A stretch of 64,000 nucleotides of DNA from Davidsoniella eucalypti (Eukaryota; Ascomycota; Sordariomycetes; Microascales; Ceratocystidaceae), in the NCBI GenBank assembly GCA_004009845.1, contig RMBW01000051.1, positions 152,907 through 216,906 of the forward strand, given 5' to 3'. How positions within the stretch are numbered: the first letter of the stretch is position 1; every line of letters begins with the position of its first letter. Made by a program: the position numbers and the translations under genes. A model generated the notes under the pieces. The model was not told the DNA's origin, made no database searches, and saw only the letters and a program-made list of their open reading frames with translations. Of this stretch, positions 35,931 to 46,800 are shown in pieces.

Positions 35931-37191
35931 ATGGCTTCAACCGGCCTCAACGACCCGAAGGTGCCGAAGCTCGACGCCGATGGCCACGCCCTGCCGCCGT
36001 CTCCGGCCCCGTCTAGCCCGACCAACGGCCGCCTGCGCTACAATATAGAGACAGAGCTGGTGTACACCGACAGCCGGGACCAGTACGGATCCTCCAGCGT
36101 GCCGATCTACCAGACGGCGACCTTCAAACAGGTCACGGCTGCGGGCGGCCAGCAGGAGTACGACTACACACGCTCGGGTAACCCTACTCGCACGCACCTC
36201 GAGCGCCACTTGGCCAAGATCATGAGTGCTCACCGCGTACTGGCTGTGGGCTCGGGCATGGGTGCGCTAGACGTGATTACACGGCAGCTGCGTCCCGGTG
36301 ATGAGGTGGTTACTGGTGACGATCTATATGGTGGCACACACCGTCTGTTGACGTACATGAAGAACAACCAGGGAATCATCGTGCACCATGTCGACACTAC
36401 GTCCATGGATGCCGTGAAGGCTGTGCTATCCGAGAAGACGGCCATGGTGCTTCTAGAAACACCGACGAACCCGCTGATCAAGATTGTCGATATCCCGTCT
36501 ATTGCGCAGCTGTCCCACACGGCTAACCCCAAGGCTCTAGTTGTGGTCGACAACACCATGCTTTCGCCTTTGCTAGCCAACCCTCTCGATCTCGGCGCCA
36601 ACATCGTCTACGAGAGTGGCACCAAGTACCTCTCGGGCCACCACGACATCATGGCCGGCGTGATCGCCGTCAACGACCCGGCCCTCGGCGACAAGATGTA
36701 CTTCACCATCAACTCCACCGGCTGCGGCCTCTCACCCAACGACTCTTTCCTGCTGATGCGTGGTGTCAAGACCCTCGCTTTACGTATGGAGCGCCAGCAA
36801 GCTAATGCACAAAAGATTGCCGAGTTCCTCGAACAGCGTGGCTTCCGCGTGCGTTACCCCGGTCTTAAGAGCCACCCGCAGTACGATCTGCACTGGAGTA
36901 TGGCTCGGGGTGCTGGTGCTGTTCTGGCCTTCGAGACGGGTGATGCGGCAATTTCAGAGCGTATTGTGGAGGCTGCGAGACTTTGGGGTATCAGTGTGTC
37001 GTTTGGCTGCGTGAATAGTTTGATTAGCATGCCCTGCCAGATGAGCCATGCTAGTATCGATGCTAAGACCCGGGCAGAGAGACAGATGCCCGAAGATATC
37101 ATCAGACTGTGTGTGGGAATTGAGAACGCCCAGGACTTGATCGATGATCTTTCGCGAGCTGTAAGTTTTGCTTTCTTTCTTTTACGCTTAT

Positions 37192-37265
<74 letters not shown>

Positions 37266-37389
37266 AGAGCCTCGTATAAGCTAACATTATGTTGTATAGC
37301 TCGTCCAAGCTGGTGCTGTCAGAGTCACCATGGATGCCAACGGTTTCGTAGCCTCGACGCCCGTGACTACCGCGACGCCCATCGCTTAA
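35931..37389 (+). CDS. STR3: Cystathionine beta-lyase (PLP enzyme of methionine biosynthesis)
   Basis: Two exons, 35931-37160 and 37300-37389, give 439 residues. The protein belongs to the Cys/Met-metabolism PLP family: YDYTRSGNPTRTHLERHLA, GMGALDVITRQLRPGDEVV, DDLYGGTHRL, LLETPTNPLIKIVDI, VVDNTMLSPLL, and the cofactor-binding lysine in YESGTKYLSGHHDIMAG (Lys232). It cleaves cystathionine to homocysteine, pyruvate and ammonia; the spacing and the VYTDSRDQYGSSSVPIYQTA segment fit fungal beta-lyases (metG of Aspergillus) rather than gamma-synthases. The N-terminal 35 residues are Pro/Ser/Ala-rich; I see no PTS1 tripeptide at the end (TPIA). The last intron contains a hexanucleotide microsatellite and has no in-frame stop, so retained transcripts would read through it in a shifted frame. 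Start context is CACAATGG. Confidence 0.93.
37193..37265. repeat. Hexanucleotide GTATAT microsatellite inside an intron
   Basis: About twelve uninterrupted GTATAT units in the 139-nt intron (37161-37299) of the cystathionine beta-lyase gene, between the GTAAGT donor and the GCTAAC branch site at about 37280. It makes up half of the intron. Confidence 0.95.
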
Positions 37390-37628
37390 AATGATATAAG
37401 AATCAAACAATATTTCGATCTTGTACTCAATAAAACAAAAGGAAGGAAACTAACGGGAGTGTATAAAGTCTGTGATTTCCCGAGTTCAACTCTACGGGAT
37501 CTTCATGAGAACTAAAATCTCTCAAGAGTTCCTTTCTCTTCTATCTATACGAAAACAAGATGGGTAATTCTGACTTACCCCGCAAGAACCAAAAAAAACG
37601 GAACCTCAAAGATTTATGAGCGACGTTT

Positions 37629-37659
<31 letters not shown>

Positions 37660-38402
37660 CTTTTTGTTTATTCTGGTTCACTCCAGCTGTTCCAACACAA
37701 GCTTCAGTCATGACCTTTGATCCTTTTCTTTTCCTTTTTCTACTACGTATTATTATTACTACTTGGACGCCTTTTTAAACACGTTTTGGTGTCTATTATG
37801 GAGAGCTACAGAACACTCATCTGAACGTCGAAGGCCTCAAAAATATATCACATATTATGATTTTTATATAAGAAAGAAACAAGATGAAAAAGTGAAATTG
37901 GTGATTTGCACGTGGGCCATCCTCATTTTTTCAGATTGTTGTCTGTGTGGACAAGTTCATGGAAAGAGAAGCCTATTTTATTTGAAAAGGCCTAGCTAGG
38001 CATAACCTACTTGATTTATTGTAAATAACTAGCATTCTTCTAGATAACATAACTATTCACATTGATTTATGATTTATTTACTAGTGGATACTTATTTAAT
38101 ATTACTAAGTCTAGATACATACAAACAGGAATAACTATGCAGTTATTCTAACAGAGAAAGGGAAATCCGTACAAAATTCGGGTTTCACTTAGATCTTGCA
38201 ATTGTTAGTCTTTGATTACATGAGAGATAGGTAGTTTGTTATATGAAAGAAGAAAAAAAAGGCTTACATATAACCATCCTAATCTAATTCAAAGAGGACC
38301 ACCATGAAGTAGAAGCTTTTGAGCTTTTGTATCAAGAATCTGCTGCTACAAACCGTTCTCACATGCAACAGCCTTGTAGAAATGAGGCCTAGAGGAAAGC
38401 TT
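37390..38402. other. Convergent intergenic region, lyase to PNP_UDP gene
   Basis: AT-rich. A TTTC microsatellite of about eight units lies at 37627-37660. One plus-strand frame of 78 codons at 37763 has no recognisable feature. Nothing else to report. Confidence 0.6.
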
Positions 38403-39650
38403 TTACTTGAAACCAAAAATCCTTTTCACGGTTCCAAATACGCCGCCCGGCTTTTGTTGCGGTATAAGTTCTAGTTGCGCAACTCTTTGTTGCGTAGGTT
38501 CTTGAAGAGAGGGTACTCGTTGCTCAAGTCTTTGTTGCGTAGGTTCTGGTTGCGATGACACCCGTTGCTCATGCTCCGGGCCCGAGTTGTTTGTTGGATA
38601 GGTGTGGTTGTTTTGAATTGCGTAGTTTATCTCGACATCTAGATGTCGTGAAGTAACATAGTTGTTAGAATGTTGTATCTAATGAAAATAATTTGACTGG
38701 CAAGGACTTTGTTATAACATACGTATAGCTTTGAGGGCCGTTTGAACTGAGCTCATTGTGTTCTTGTGCACATAGCTTAAGAGCTCTTTGGCATAGGATG
38801 AAGCAGCAAGAGCGGCATAGCCATGCCAGACATCGTTTTTTTGACTATCTGCAAAATCCGAAATACCGCGGATAACAAGGCACGGAAAATGCTGCAGTAT
38901 GCCAGCTGCCTCCATTTCAACACAGATCGCTCCAGTCTCTTTTCGTAGTTCATCACGACGGACTGCATCTTTCATCACCGAGCTTCCTGATGCAATGATC
39001 CCATAATGTACCATTGGGTAGTTATCTTCGCGTTGAGCACCCGACTGTTGCGTGCCATCTGGGTTGGATGGTAGACCTTCTTGAGGGGGCTTTCCAAAGT
39101 TATATTTGGCCTTGTCACTGTACGATAGCGCCTTGTCGATATGTTTTGGGAAAAAGGAATCGTTAATTCCCATTGATGAGTTTAAGTTGTTTAGTGCTCC
39201 TAGCAATATATTGGGAGGGGAGTTTATCTGGCCCTGTCTTTTAAACCTTCCTTGGGCCAGCAGTTTGCCAACATCATATTGAACAACACCACCAAATGTA
39301 CCCTCGGGTTTGCTAACAACAACATCACCTAGACGAATATCATGACCTTCAGAGGGGATTCCAGCACCGATTCCCACCATAAGTATGAATCTTAGAGAGT
39401 TAGGAAAGTCATGTGCCATGTGAGTTGTAGCTGCTGCCGCCTGTGTTTGGCCAGTTGTTGCTAAACAAGCCAAGACAATATTGTGCTCTCCCATACGTCC
39501 ATAGGTATAGCTCAAGTTGGTAGTGGTCATGTTGTCAGGGTGCTCAAACACTTCATCCAGTAAAAGCCTGGCTGAAGATAGTTCCTTAGACAAGGCACAA
39601 ATCCAGCCAATCTCATATGTGTCTCGTTCTGGACGCAGTTTGATAGCCAT
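38403..39650 (-). CDS. PNP_UDP-domain protein with Gln-repeat C-terminal tail
   Basis: I read two exons, 39650-38723 and 38638-38403, for 387 residues; the 84-nt intron has a GTATGT donor, a CTAAC branch and a CTAG acceptor. Residues about 10-300 are a nucleoside phosphorylase-like domain of the type that forms the N-terminal effector domain of many fungal NLR proteins: YEIGWICALSKELSSARLLL, FILMVGIGAGIPSE, DIRLGDVVVSKPEGTFGGVV, HYGIIASGSSVMKDAVRRDE and FEM-type motif ICVEMEAAGILQHFPCLVIR. Here no NACHT or repeat domain follows. Instead exon 2 gives 78 residues with two copies of an EPTQQR..EQRV-like word and the ending GGVFGTVKRIFGFK. Family members cleave or bind nucleosides; fungal ones are linked to allorecognition. 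Whether this one is active is unknown. A damaged twin lies 4 kb away. The domain call is strong; exon 2 is a splice-consensus inference. Confidence 0.85.
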
Positions 39651-42270
39651 GGTGAAAGGTATGATGTTGTTGATTATCGTTGTAGGCGCACAAAGTGAGC
39701 AAAAGAGGAGGGTAAAGCACTTAGATAGCTAAGAGAGAAGAGAGTGTTGTAATAATAGCTTTAGAATAGTGATGGAACAAAGAATAGATGTAGTGAATGA
39801 TAATTTACTAATTCCCTATATCTTTGGCTTAAGGATGCTAGAGTCTATTTGTAATAAAATAAGAAAATGCAGATGTGAGTGGCTGGCTTCCGTATAGATG
39901 GAGGTTATCCTGAAAACTGCTATCATACATAGGTATACAGTGATAACTCATACCACATAATTAGTAAATATACATAGCGGCCTAATATGCCTTTTTGACG
40001 CTGACTACAGCTACCAGCCTCAAAATAGCTGCCCAACATGACGCTGTTACAAGAGGTACATCGAAAACAATCTTGATGGCTCTTTAAGTGGGCGTATAAG
40101 ACTATCTCTGACGGATGAAGACAGTATGAAATGAAAAAGGCAAGACAAGTAAGCAGAGCCTGCTCATATTCAGGCTGTGTGATGCTTACATATAGTTGTT
40201 GTTTATTAGCTAAGATTCACAGTAGTTGGGCTGTTGGCACAGAATATTGTAGGTAGATTATATGATGAAAAATTCTTTGCGTAATCTATGGAGTTAAATT
40301 TGAAAGGAGTGTTAGTGACAAGTAGTGCCACTGCAACTTCGTTAACCTTACCATAAGGTGGTACCAAAAAATGGATCATGTACAACTAGATACTATTTGA
40401 TCGAACCACTGTCCCTTGATTTCATATACTTATGTACATACATCCACAAGAGGCGTTGATGTTACTAATTTTACCTTCAGATAGCTCGTTAGTTTTGCTG
40501 GATGTCATTTTACGATCCCCATCAGATCCCAACTATGAGAAGTGTAGACTTCAATGAGGTGTCAAGAAAACTCCATATACATATTTATAGAGCCTTGAAG
40601 AAGTACTGCCATCAAGTATTTGAACCTACTGGTCTTATGAAGTCAACGAACAGTACATATATGTATTAGTAAAAAATGATGATACAACAAACAATTCCTT
40701 TGTTGAAACGTGGACAAGAGAAATAATTCGCAAGCTAACCTATGTAGGGCATAACTTAGAGCCACTAGTTCTATGTGCGTACTTTCTAAAAAAATCTCCG
40801 AGCCGCCGCCTCATCGATGCGTGCAACGGCTTCAAGGCGAGACTATATCACATCCTGTGAAAAATAGTAATATTGAGAACTGTATTACTTTTCGAGGCCC
40901 AATATTTTAGCCACTTTCGAAGATCCCACCAGCACCACTCCCAGCTAACCCTCATTCGTTGCTACGTCACATAACATTGTACTTATCATCCCACTTCAAA
41001 ACATCAGCAGCTTGATCGAAATCATCACGGGTAAATATTGAATATCGAGGCGGGTCAATCTGTGCAGGCTAAGCTGTTAGCTGTAGGTTTGGACTAATTA
41101 GCTTCCACCATCACCATTCCCAACCGAACATTATGCATCACTACGTCACATAAGGACGACACTTATCGTTCTCGTAATGCATGAATGGTTTGTCCGGACT
41201 TATCACGGATGTTGCATTGCATGAATGGGCTGTAATATATGTAGACTAGGCTGTTAACAGCCATGTCTGGAATTGGAGATAAAAAGGCCAGCTCAGCTAC
41301 ATAAGACCAGATGAGGATTACAGTATCACCAGGGATACACATAAGTGATTCTTAACCAATCAACGTGAATAGCTTTAGGATTTCTTTGAGATTAGTGAGC
41401 TGGCTAACAAAATGATTTTGCTATACACCTGTGCAGTGTTTGAAAGGCATGAAACCCTGGGCATAGGAGACCAGAGCTACTATCCATGCAATCCTTGTGT
41501 GTGTGTGAATATTCAATCTAGCACAATCAAGATACTTTATCAGTGATATAAGCCTTCAATGGGCCGTTAACTGGGTAGGCATTACCAGTAATAATATTCT
41601 AATATTAAACACTATAGCTAAAGTTTTTTTTGTAATGGAGACATTCAAGATTGCCAGATGGCCGATAGAAAGCTCGAGACCCTACTACTAAAAGCCTACC
41701 ACATTGATACTCTAGATACTCTTATAGCGCATGGCCAAAACGCTTGCAGAGCTACATGGATGGATATGTTATAGGTGTATATTCGATCAATTCCTATGTC
41801 ATTTCTCGCTTTTGGGTCAAGCCCAAGGAGATTCTTCTAAAGTCCTAGAACCCATAGAGGGAAGATGCAAGTACAAGAAGGATAGAGCAAGAATAGATTA
41901 AATTTTTGTGGCATGTGATATGATAATCACAGGGGCGACTTTGATAGAAACCTCAAGAAGCAGGAAGATAGAGACTTTTTGAAAAGATACCTATACGACT
42001 TGTGAATTGAAAGTAGTCAATAAAAAGCAAAGATAAAAAATCCAGAGAGAAGACTTCTACTTAACTCAAAACGTTACAGGGCGTTCACGTATATGGAGCC
42101 AGAGGGGCACGATGAAAATGATTGCCTTGTCACGACTAGTGGTCACACAAGAAATGGAGGGTCGGTGAGATCAACCCTCGAGAGGCACAACTCGGCGCAT
42201 CAAGAATGGCAAATGCCGAGAAAGGCAACGAAAACGGACAGCAGTATTGGAACTATATGCTGATGTTAAT
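38660..42270. repeat. Segmental duplication, unit 1
   Basis: Sequence from about 38660 (GTTAGAATGTTGTATCTAATGAA) rightward is repeated from about 42765 in the same orientation. It covers exon 1 of the PNP_UDP gene at near identity. It then covers about 1.5 kb of upstream non-coding DNA at clearly lower identity, with landmarks such as GCTGCCCAACATGA, GGCAAGACAAGTAAGCAGAGCCTGCT, CAACTATGAGAAG.GTAGACTTCAAT and TAGAGCCACTAGTT. A weaker match ends near 42270 (GAAAACGGACAGCAG versus GAGAATGGACAGCAG at 45530). Confidence 0.75.
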
Positions 42271-42764
42271 GCAAAAAAATGGGGATGTTCGATATTATCA
42301 ACAAATACAGTCAACAGAGACTCGGGAAGTAGTGATGAAGCGGAAAAAGAAGTGTAAAATCATGATATCCAAAACGGTATATACCGAAGGCCAGGACAAC
42401 CTTTTGGTTGGTTTACGACAAAAGAAAAAAAATAATGAATGCAAATGTGACGGTTTGGTTCCTTTCTACGTTACTAATATCCCAATACTATTTGGTGTGA
42501 TCTTGCAAGTACAGTTTAATGATGTTATTTATGCTAAAGATAGACTAGCGATAGCTGTGTTACACAAAGAAAGAACTGTGAACAATTCTTCTCCCAAGTT
42601 TCCCCCATCTAACTTTTATAAGATTATGGTCAACGAAGAGACGGGCTTGATGTTCCAATTACATCTTGACAGTTGAGTGCCCTAGTACCATGATGACCAT
42701 TTAGTAGCACAGGCGGATCATGCGACTAGTACTCTAACCTTGCTATTCTATAACAATACACCTG
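39651..42764. other. Non-coding upstream DNA of the PNP_UDP gene
   Basis: AT-rich, mostly within duplication unit 1. It contains the promoter of the PNP_UDP gene near 39650-39850. No gene is recognised except a doubtful 156-codon frame at 42206-42676 (separate entry). Confidence 0.55.
42206..42676 (+). CDS. Doubtful small ORF, 156 codons
   Basis: Opens with an ATG in MANAEKGNENGQQYWNYMLM and ends before a TGA at 42674-42676. The product is Lys/Asn/Gln-rich with no domain I recognise. Its first 70 bases match a second copy at about 45500-45570 that is not open in the same way, so this is probably a repeat relic or chance frame in AT-rich DNA rather than a gene. Confidence 0.15.
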   Translation: MANAEKGNENGQQYWNYMLMLMQKNGDVRYYQQIQSTETREVVMKRKKKCKIMISKTVYTEGQDNLLVGLRQKKKNNECKCDGLVPFYVTNIPILFGVILQVQFNDVIYAKDRLAIAVLHKERTVNNSSPKFPPSNFYKIMVNEETGLMFQLHLDS

Positions 42765-42816
42765 TTAGTATGTTGTATCTAATGAATATATTTTGGCTGA
42801 CTTTGTTATAACATAC

Positions 42817-43742
42817 GTATAGCTTTGAGGGCCGTTTGAACTGAGCTCATTTTGTTCTTGTGCACATAGCTTAAGAGCTCTTTGGCATAGGATGAAGCAG
42901 CAAGAGCGGCATACCGATGCCAGACATCATTTTTTGACTATCTGCAAAATCCGAAATACCGCGGATAACAAGACACGGAAAATGCTGCAGTATGCCAGCT
43001 GCCTCCATTTCAACACAGATCGCTCCAGTCTCTTTTCGTAGTTCATCACGACGGACTGCATCTTTCATCACCGAGCTTCCGGATGCAATGATCCCATAAT
43101 GTACCATTGGGTAGTCATCTTCGTGTTGAGCACCCGACTGTTGCGTGCCATCTGGGTTGGATGGTAGACCTTCTTGAGGGGGCTTTCCAAAGTTATATTT
43201 GGCCTTGTCACTATACGATAGCGCCTTGTCGATATGTTTTGGAAAAAGGAATCGTTAATTCCCATTGATGAGTTTAAGTTGTTTAGTGCTCCTAGCAATA
43301 GATTGGGAGGGGAGTTTATCTGGCCCTGTCTTTCAAACCTTCCTTGGGCCAGCAGTTTGCCAACATCATATTGAACAACACCACCAAATGTACCCTCAGG
43401 TTTGCTAACAACAACATCACCTAGACGAATATCATGACCTTCAGAGGGGATTCCAGCACCGATTCCCACCATAAGTATGAATCTTAGAGAGTTAGGAAAG
43501 TCATGTGCCATGTGAGTTGTAGCTGCTGCCGCCTGTGTTTGGCCAGTTGTTGCTAAGCAAGCCAAGACAATATTGTGCTCTCCCATACGTCCATAGGTAT
43601 AGCTCAAGTTGGTAGTGGTCATGTTGTCAGGGTGATCAAACACGTCATCCAGTAAAAGCCTGGCTGAAGCCAGTTCCTCGGACAAGGCACAAATCCAGCC
43701 AATCTCATATGTGTCTCGCTCTGGACTCGGTTTGATAGCCAT
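42817..43742 (-). pseudogene. Frameshifted second copy of the PNP_UDP gene
   Basis: Matches exon 1 of the gene at 38403-39650 from the start ATG (43742) to the GTATGT donor (42816-42811). It is two bases shorter: one G is missing at 43241-43242 (after INDSFF), and one T is missing in the run at 42930-42935 (after ADSQK). The first frame therefore ends early near 43068. The central part after the first lesion still reads as the domain in another frame (HYGIIASGSSVMKDAVRRDE). After the donor there is CTAAC and a TATAG acceptor, but the next codons give an immediate stop, so the tail exon is absent. Both lesions are in homopolymer runs, so assembly error is possible; otherwise it is a recent pseudogene. 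Confidence 0.85.
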
Positions 43743-45430
43743 GGTGAAAGGTACGGTGTTATTGATTCTCATTGTAAGTGCACAATGAAGAGAAAACGAA
43801 ACAAAAAAAGAAAACAAAAACCTCAAGAGAAACGACCTCTCCAGTAGTAAAGACAATAGTAGTATAGTGCCTTGGACAAATATAGTTCACGATAACCTGA
43901 GAATAGTAACGTGGCAAACAAAACAATGTAATCAATGATGGCTAACTTAGCTCTGTTTTCTACGTACTAAGGGGGATATACGGTCTATTTATAGGAAAAC
44001 AAATATAAAACATCAATGTTAATCAGCTGTCTTCCCCGCAAGCGGCTGCCATCTCAATAGCCATTGGTATGAGCATACAGTGGTAGCTCTTATCACTTAT
44101 CAGGCAAAGATAGCTACCTAAGATACTATTGTTGGAACTGACTACAACGTCTAGTCTAAATACGTAGCTGCCCAACATGATGCTGTTGAAAGAGATATAT
44201 CACCAACTCGATTGATAGCCCTTTAAACGCACATATACAAGGATATCCCCAACGGATAAAGGCAGTTTCAAATGAAAACAAGGCAAGACAAGTAAGCAGA
44301 GCCTGCTTTGTATGGGGCTGTGTAGTGACTGCATACAGATGCTAACACTAACTTGGTCGGTGGTCCGTATATTGCAAAATTCGATACCCAATCTAACAAA
44401 ATCGGGCATCTTTAATTTACAAGATGAGGCTAACTAATCAGTATATCTGACGTTCCAGCTACTATGTATCAATAGATAGGTATCATTTAATCGATCTCTT
44501 GATTTCATATACAGATTGTGTGTACAAAACATATCATTCCTACTACCTTCATATAGCTGGTTGGTTTTGGCTATTGAACTGATTGACTGCCATTCCATGA
44601 TCAGAATTAGACTTCAACTATGAGAAGGATAGACTTCAATAATGTATCAATGTACATCCATTTGTAGAGATGCAAAGAAGATAGCCATCTTTATAGTAGG
44701 TATCAAGTGACATGATTGATAAACTTCTATACAACTACCCCCTCTTCGTCTTTTCATTCCTAAATTGCATCTCTTGACTTAATATTTTTATTGGGTGGAG
44801 GAAATTGAAACATAACATTACCCTTTTCGTACACAAGGAAGTAAGGTAGTGAGTTAACTACTACTAGAAATAGTGGGCTCTATATTGGTATCAGTTCAAC
44901 TCACTACCAAGCTGACTGTGCATAACCTAGAGCCACTAGTTTTAGGATGTACATTCGGAACTCTCCTCACTCATGCAAAACCTTCAAGAAGAAAGCATAT
45001 CACCCTGTAAATGACGGTATTGGTGAGGACTTCATTGTTTTTAGCACAATATCTCAGTCCATCTTCGAAACTCCCACACCAACTTCAATTTATCATATCA
45101 TTACACGTAACTAAATCATACAAATATGGTTATGTAGTATGAAAATAGCAGCTCAATACTGAGTATCACAAGATCACATTGTCAGATGATATTCCGTTGA
45201 GAAACCCCAGACCTAAAGAAAGATGACACCCTTAAAGATTGAAGCAACACGCCAAAGGTACAGGAAGATCGGGCACGTGTCCGTATATAAATAGAGCGAA
45301 GGGCCTAGGCCAACTAGACGGCAGAGCAAGGTGGTGTAACCATCTTGAAATACAACTTCTCAAGTGCAAGTGGCAAACGGAAAGATTCAAGTAATCTAGA
45401 AATCACTTTAGTATGATTTTAGACCCGGTG
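43743..45430. other. Non-coding upstream DNA of the PNP_UDP pseudogene
   Basis: Diverged copy of the region upstream of the intact gene, AT-rich, no open frame of interest. A TATATAAATA word at 45282-45291 (CCGTATATAAATAGAGCG) resembles a core promoter and may belong to the retroelement debris that follows. Confidence 0.5.
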
Positions 45431-45752
45431 AGCCTCAACCCACAACTAATTCCCTCAAGAGGGGAAAAGTCGGGCTCAAGGCCTCACGAAACGGTGCTTC
45501 GAAGACGACAAGTGTCGAAAAAGAAAACGAGAATGGACAGCAGCATTTAGAATATGTGCTGGTCGCTCTTAAAACCCCACGACGAAGGGGAAAGGTTCGT
45601 CTTTGGACGGAGGGGGAGGTACTTGAACTCAAAGGTACCCCAGGGTTGTAGGAGGGAAGGTTCGGTTGAGGCAAGGTTATAACTAGCCTAAAAACTACGT
45701 AGATCCAAGAGGATAGATAGAACAACAACAACAAGATCTGGGAAACTGCTGA
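45431..45752 (+). mobile_element. Retroelement relic L1, 3' end with AAC tail
   Basis: Ends in CTAAAAACTACGTAGATCCA, then GAGGATAGATAG, then AAC repeats, then AGATCTGGG at 45734-45742. The same 3' terminus recurs at 46740-46800, about 90% identical over 55 bases. The left limit is uncertain. No intact frame is seen. Confidence 0.55.
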
Positions 45753-46159
45753 GAAGTACCTCAGGCAGAACTCTGACAAAGGCCCTTATAAAAAGGGCAT
45801 GGATTCTTCTATGACATTGGACCCAACATCTTACACCTTCGACTCTCTAAAATCTCTCTCTCCACTTGTGTTTTAACCTTTCCTTTGTCTTGTATAGTTT
45901 TCCTTTTATATCTTGTTTTGCACCTTTTGTATGGTTTTTGCTTTTCAGTTTTGTTTCATTTTGAAGTAACACGGGGGTATCTACGGATGGCGTCCTACGG
46001 ACACCCGAGCGGGCAGAGCCGGACCCTGAAGTGGTACGGGCGGAGGAGACAGAAAACCCGAAGACAGAAAATTCGGCTCGGCCGGACTCGAAAATCCACT
46101 CGTAATAGTTTAGGAAGAGGATAAATAAAACAACAACAACGACAATAACAAGATCTGGG
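45743..46159 (+). mobile_element. Retroelement relic L2, 3' end with AAC tail
   Basis: Begins after the first AGATCTGGG and ends with GGACTCGAAAAT, GTTTAGGAAGAGGATAAATA and (AAC)n followed by a second AGATCTGGG at 46151-46159. It contains a promoter-like stretch, CCTTATAAAAAGGG, followed by CT-rich sequence (45784-45900). It shares its last about 60 bases with L1 and L3. Confidence 0.5.
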
Positions 46160-46794
46160 CCTGCGGCCATTAGAGATAATGAAGAACGCAGAACCCTGGG
46201 TTTCCCCAATCTGAAGCGTTCAGCCGTACCAGGAGGACCGAGAAACATACAAGGAAAGGTTTTAGCCGCTCTATCTGGGCACGGCGATTTTAAGGACTAC
46301 CATACCGTCCGAAAGCACGAGAATGCAGTCCTCACATGTGCCAGATGCGGAAAAGACAAAGATAGGACTCACTTATGGACCTGCCGAAGACGAACCAGAC
46401 CTTGGAGCACCCGATTCACCCTAAAGCTGCTTGCCACGTTCAAGGGGAGACGGACGCTAGCCAAAGCTCTGATACGGGACGAAGAACAAGCCAACTATCA
46501 GGGCTACAGTCATACAATCACCTTGTAAGACCTTCTGATGGAAAACTTTATACAGGGGTGGGGAAGGATGAGGATGTGAGGGACATGAAGCCCGGGAGCG
46601 GACGCCAGGTAACTGGATAGAGCTCGGTCTTTCATATCAGGCGTGAGGAAGAAGAAAATGGTGCTCAGAAAAATCGAGATACATGTACTCAGTGGGTTGA
46701 CCCTGTGCTTGTAAATGCTCGGACTCGAAAATGGTATTAGCTAAAAACTATGTAGATCCAAGAGGATAAATAGAACAACAACAACAACAACAAC
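46160..46794 (+). mobile_element. 5'-truncated non-LTR retrotransposon (Tad-like), C-terminus and 3' UTR
   Basis: From 46160 to 46527 the plus strand is open in one frame and reads a typical LINE reverse-transcriptase C-terminus: VLAALSGHGDFKDYHTVRKH, then a zinc-knuckle-like CARCGKDKDRTHLWTC (Cys-X2-Cys-X8-His-X4-Cys) at about 46330-46385. The reading ends with a TAA, followed by about 200 bases of 3' UTR (GGACTCGAAAATGGTATTAG, GTAGATCCAAGAGGATAAAT) and an AAC tail of seven units. Immediately after comes AGATCTGGGG and the tRNA-Phe gene. No reverse-transcriptase core is present, as usual for truncated LINE copies. Confidence 0.75.
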
Positions 46795-46800
46795 AGATCT

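Larger units (their letters stand above)
42765..45570. repeat. Segmental duplication, unit 2
   Basis: Direct tandem partner of unit 1. Its left edge lies inside the intron of the PNP_UDP gene, so exon 2 (the Gln-repeat tail) was not duplicated. Non-coding parts have diverged heavily by substitution and indel, while the coding part remains about 96-97% alike by eye. Confidence 0.75.

Noticed and set aside
37193..37394. Tyr-Met repeat C-terminus of the lyase as the real protein end
   Set aside because: Good GTAAGT donor, CTAAC branch and TAG acceptor flank it, and the spliced end reads LVQAGAVRVTM, which is typical of the family.
38510..38580. CRISPR-like array in the repeated GTTGCGTAGGTTCT sequence
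   Set aside because: The repeats are imperfect, very short, and lie inside a eukaryotic coding exon.
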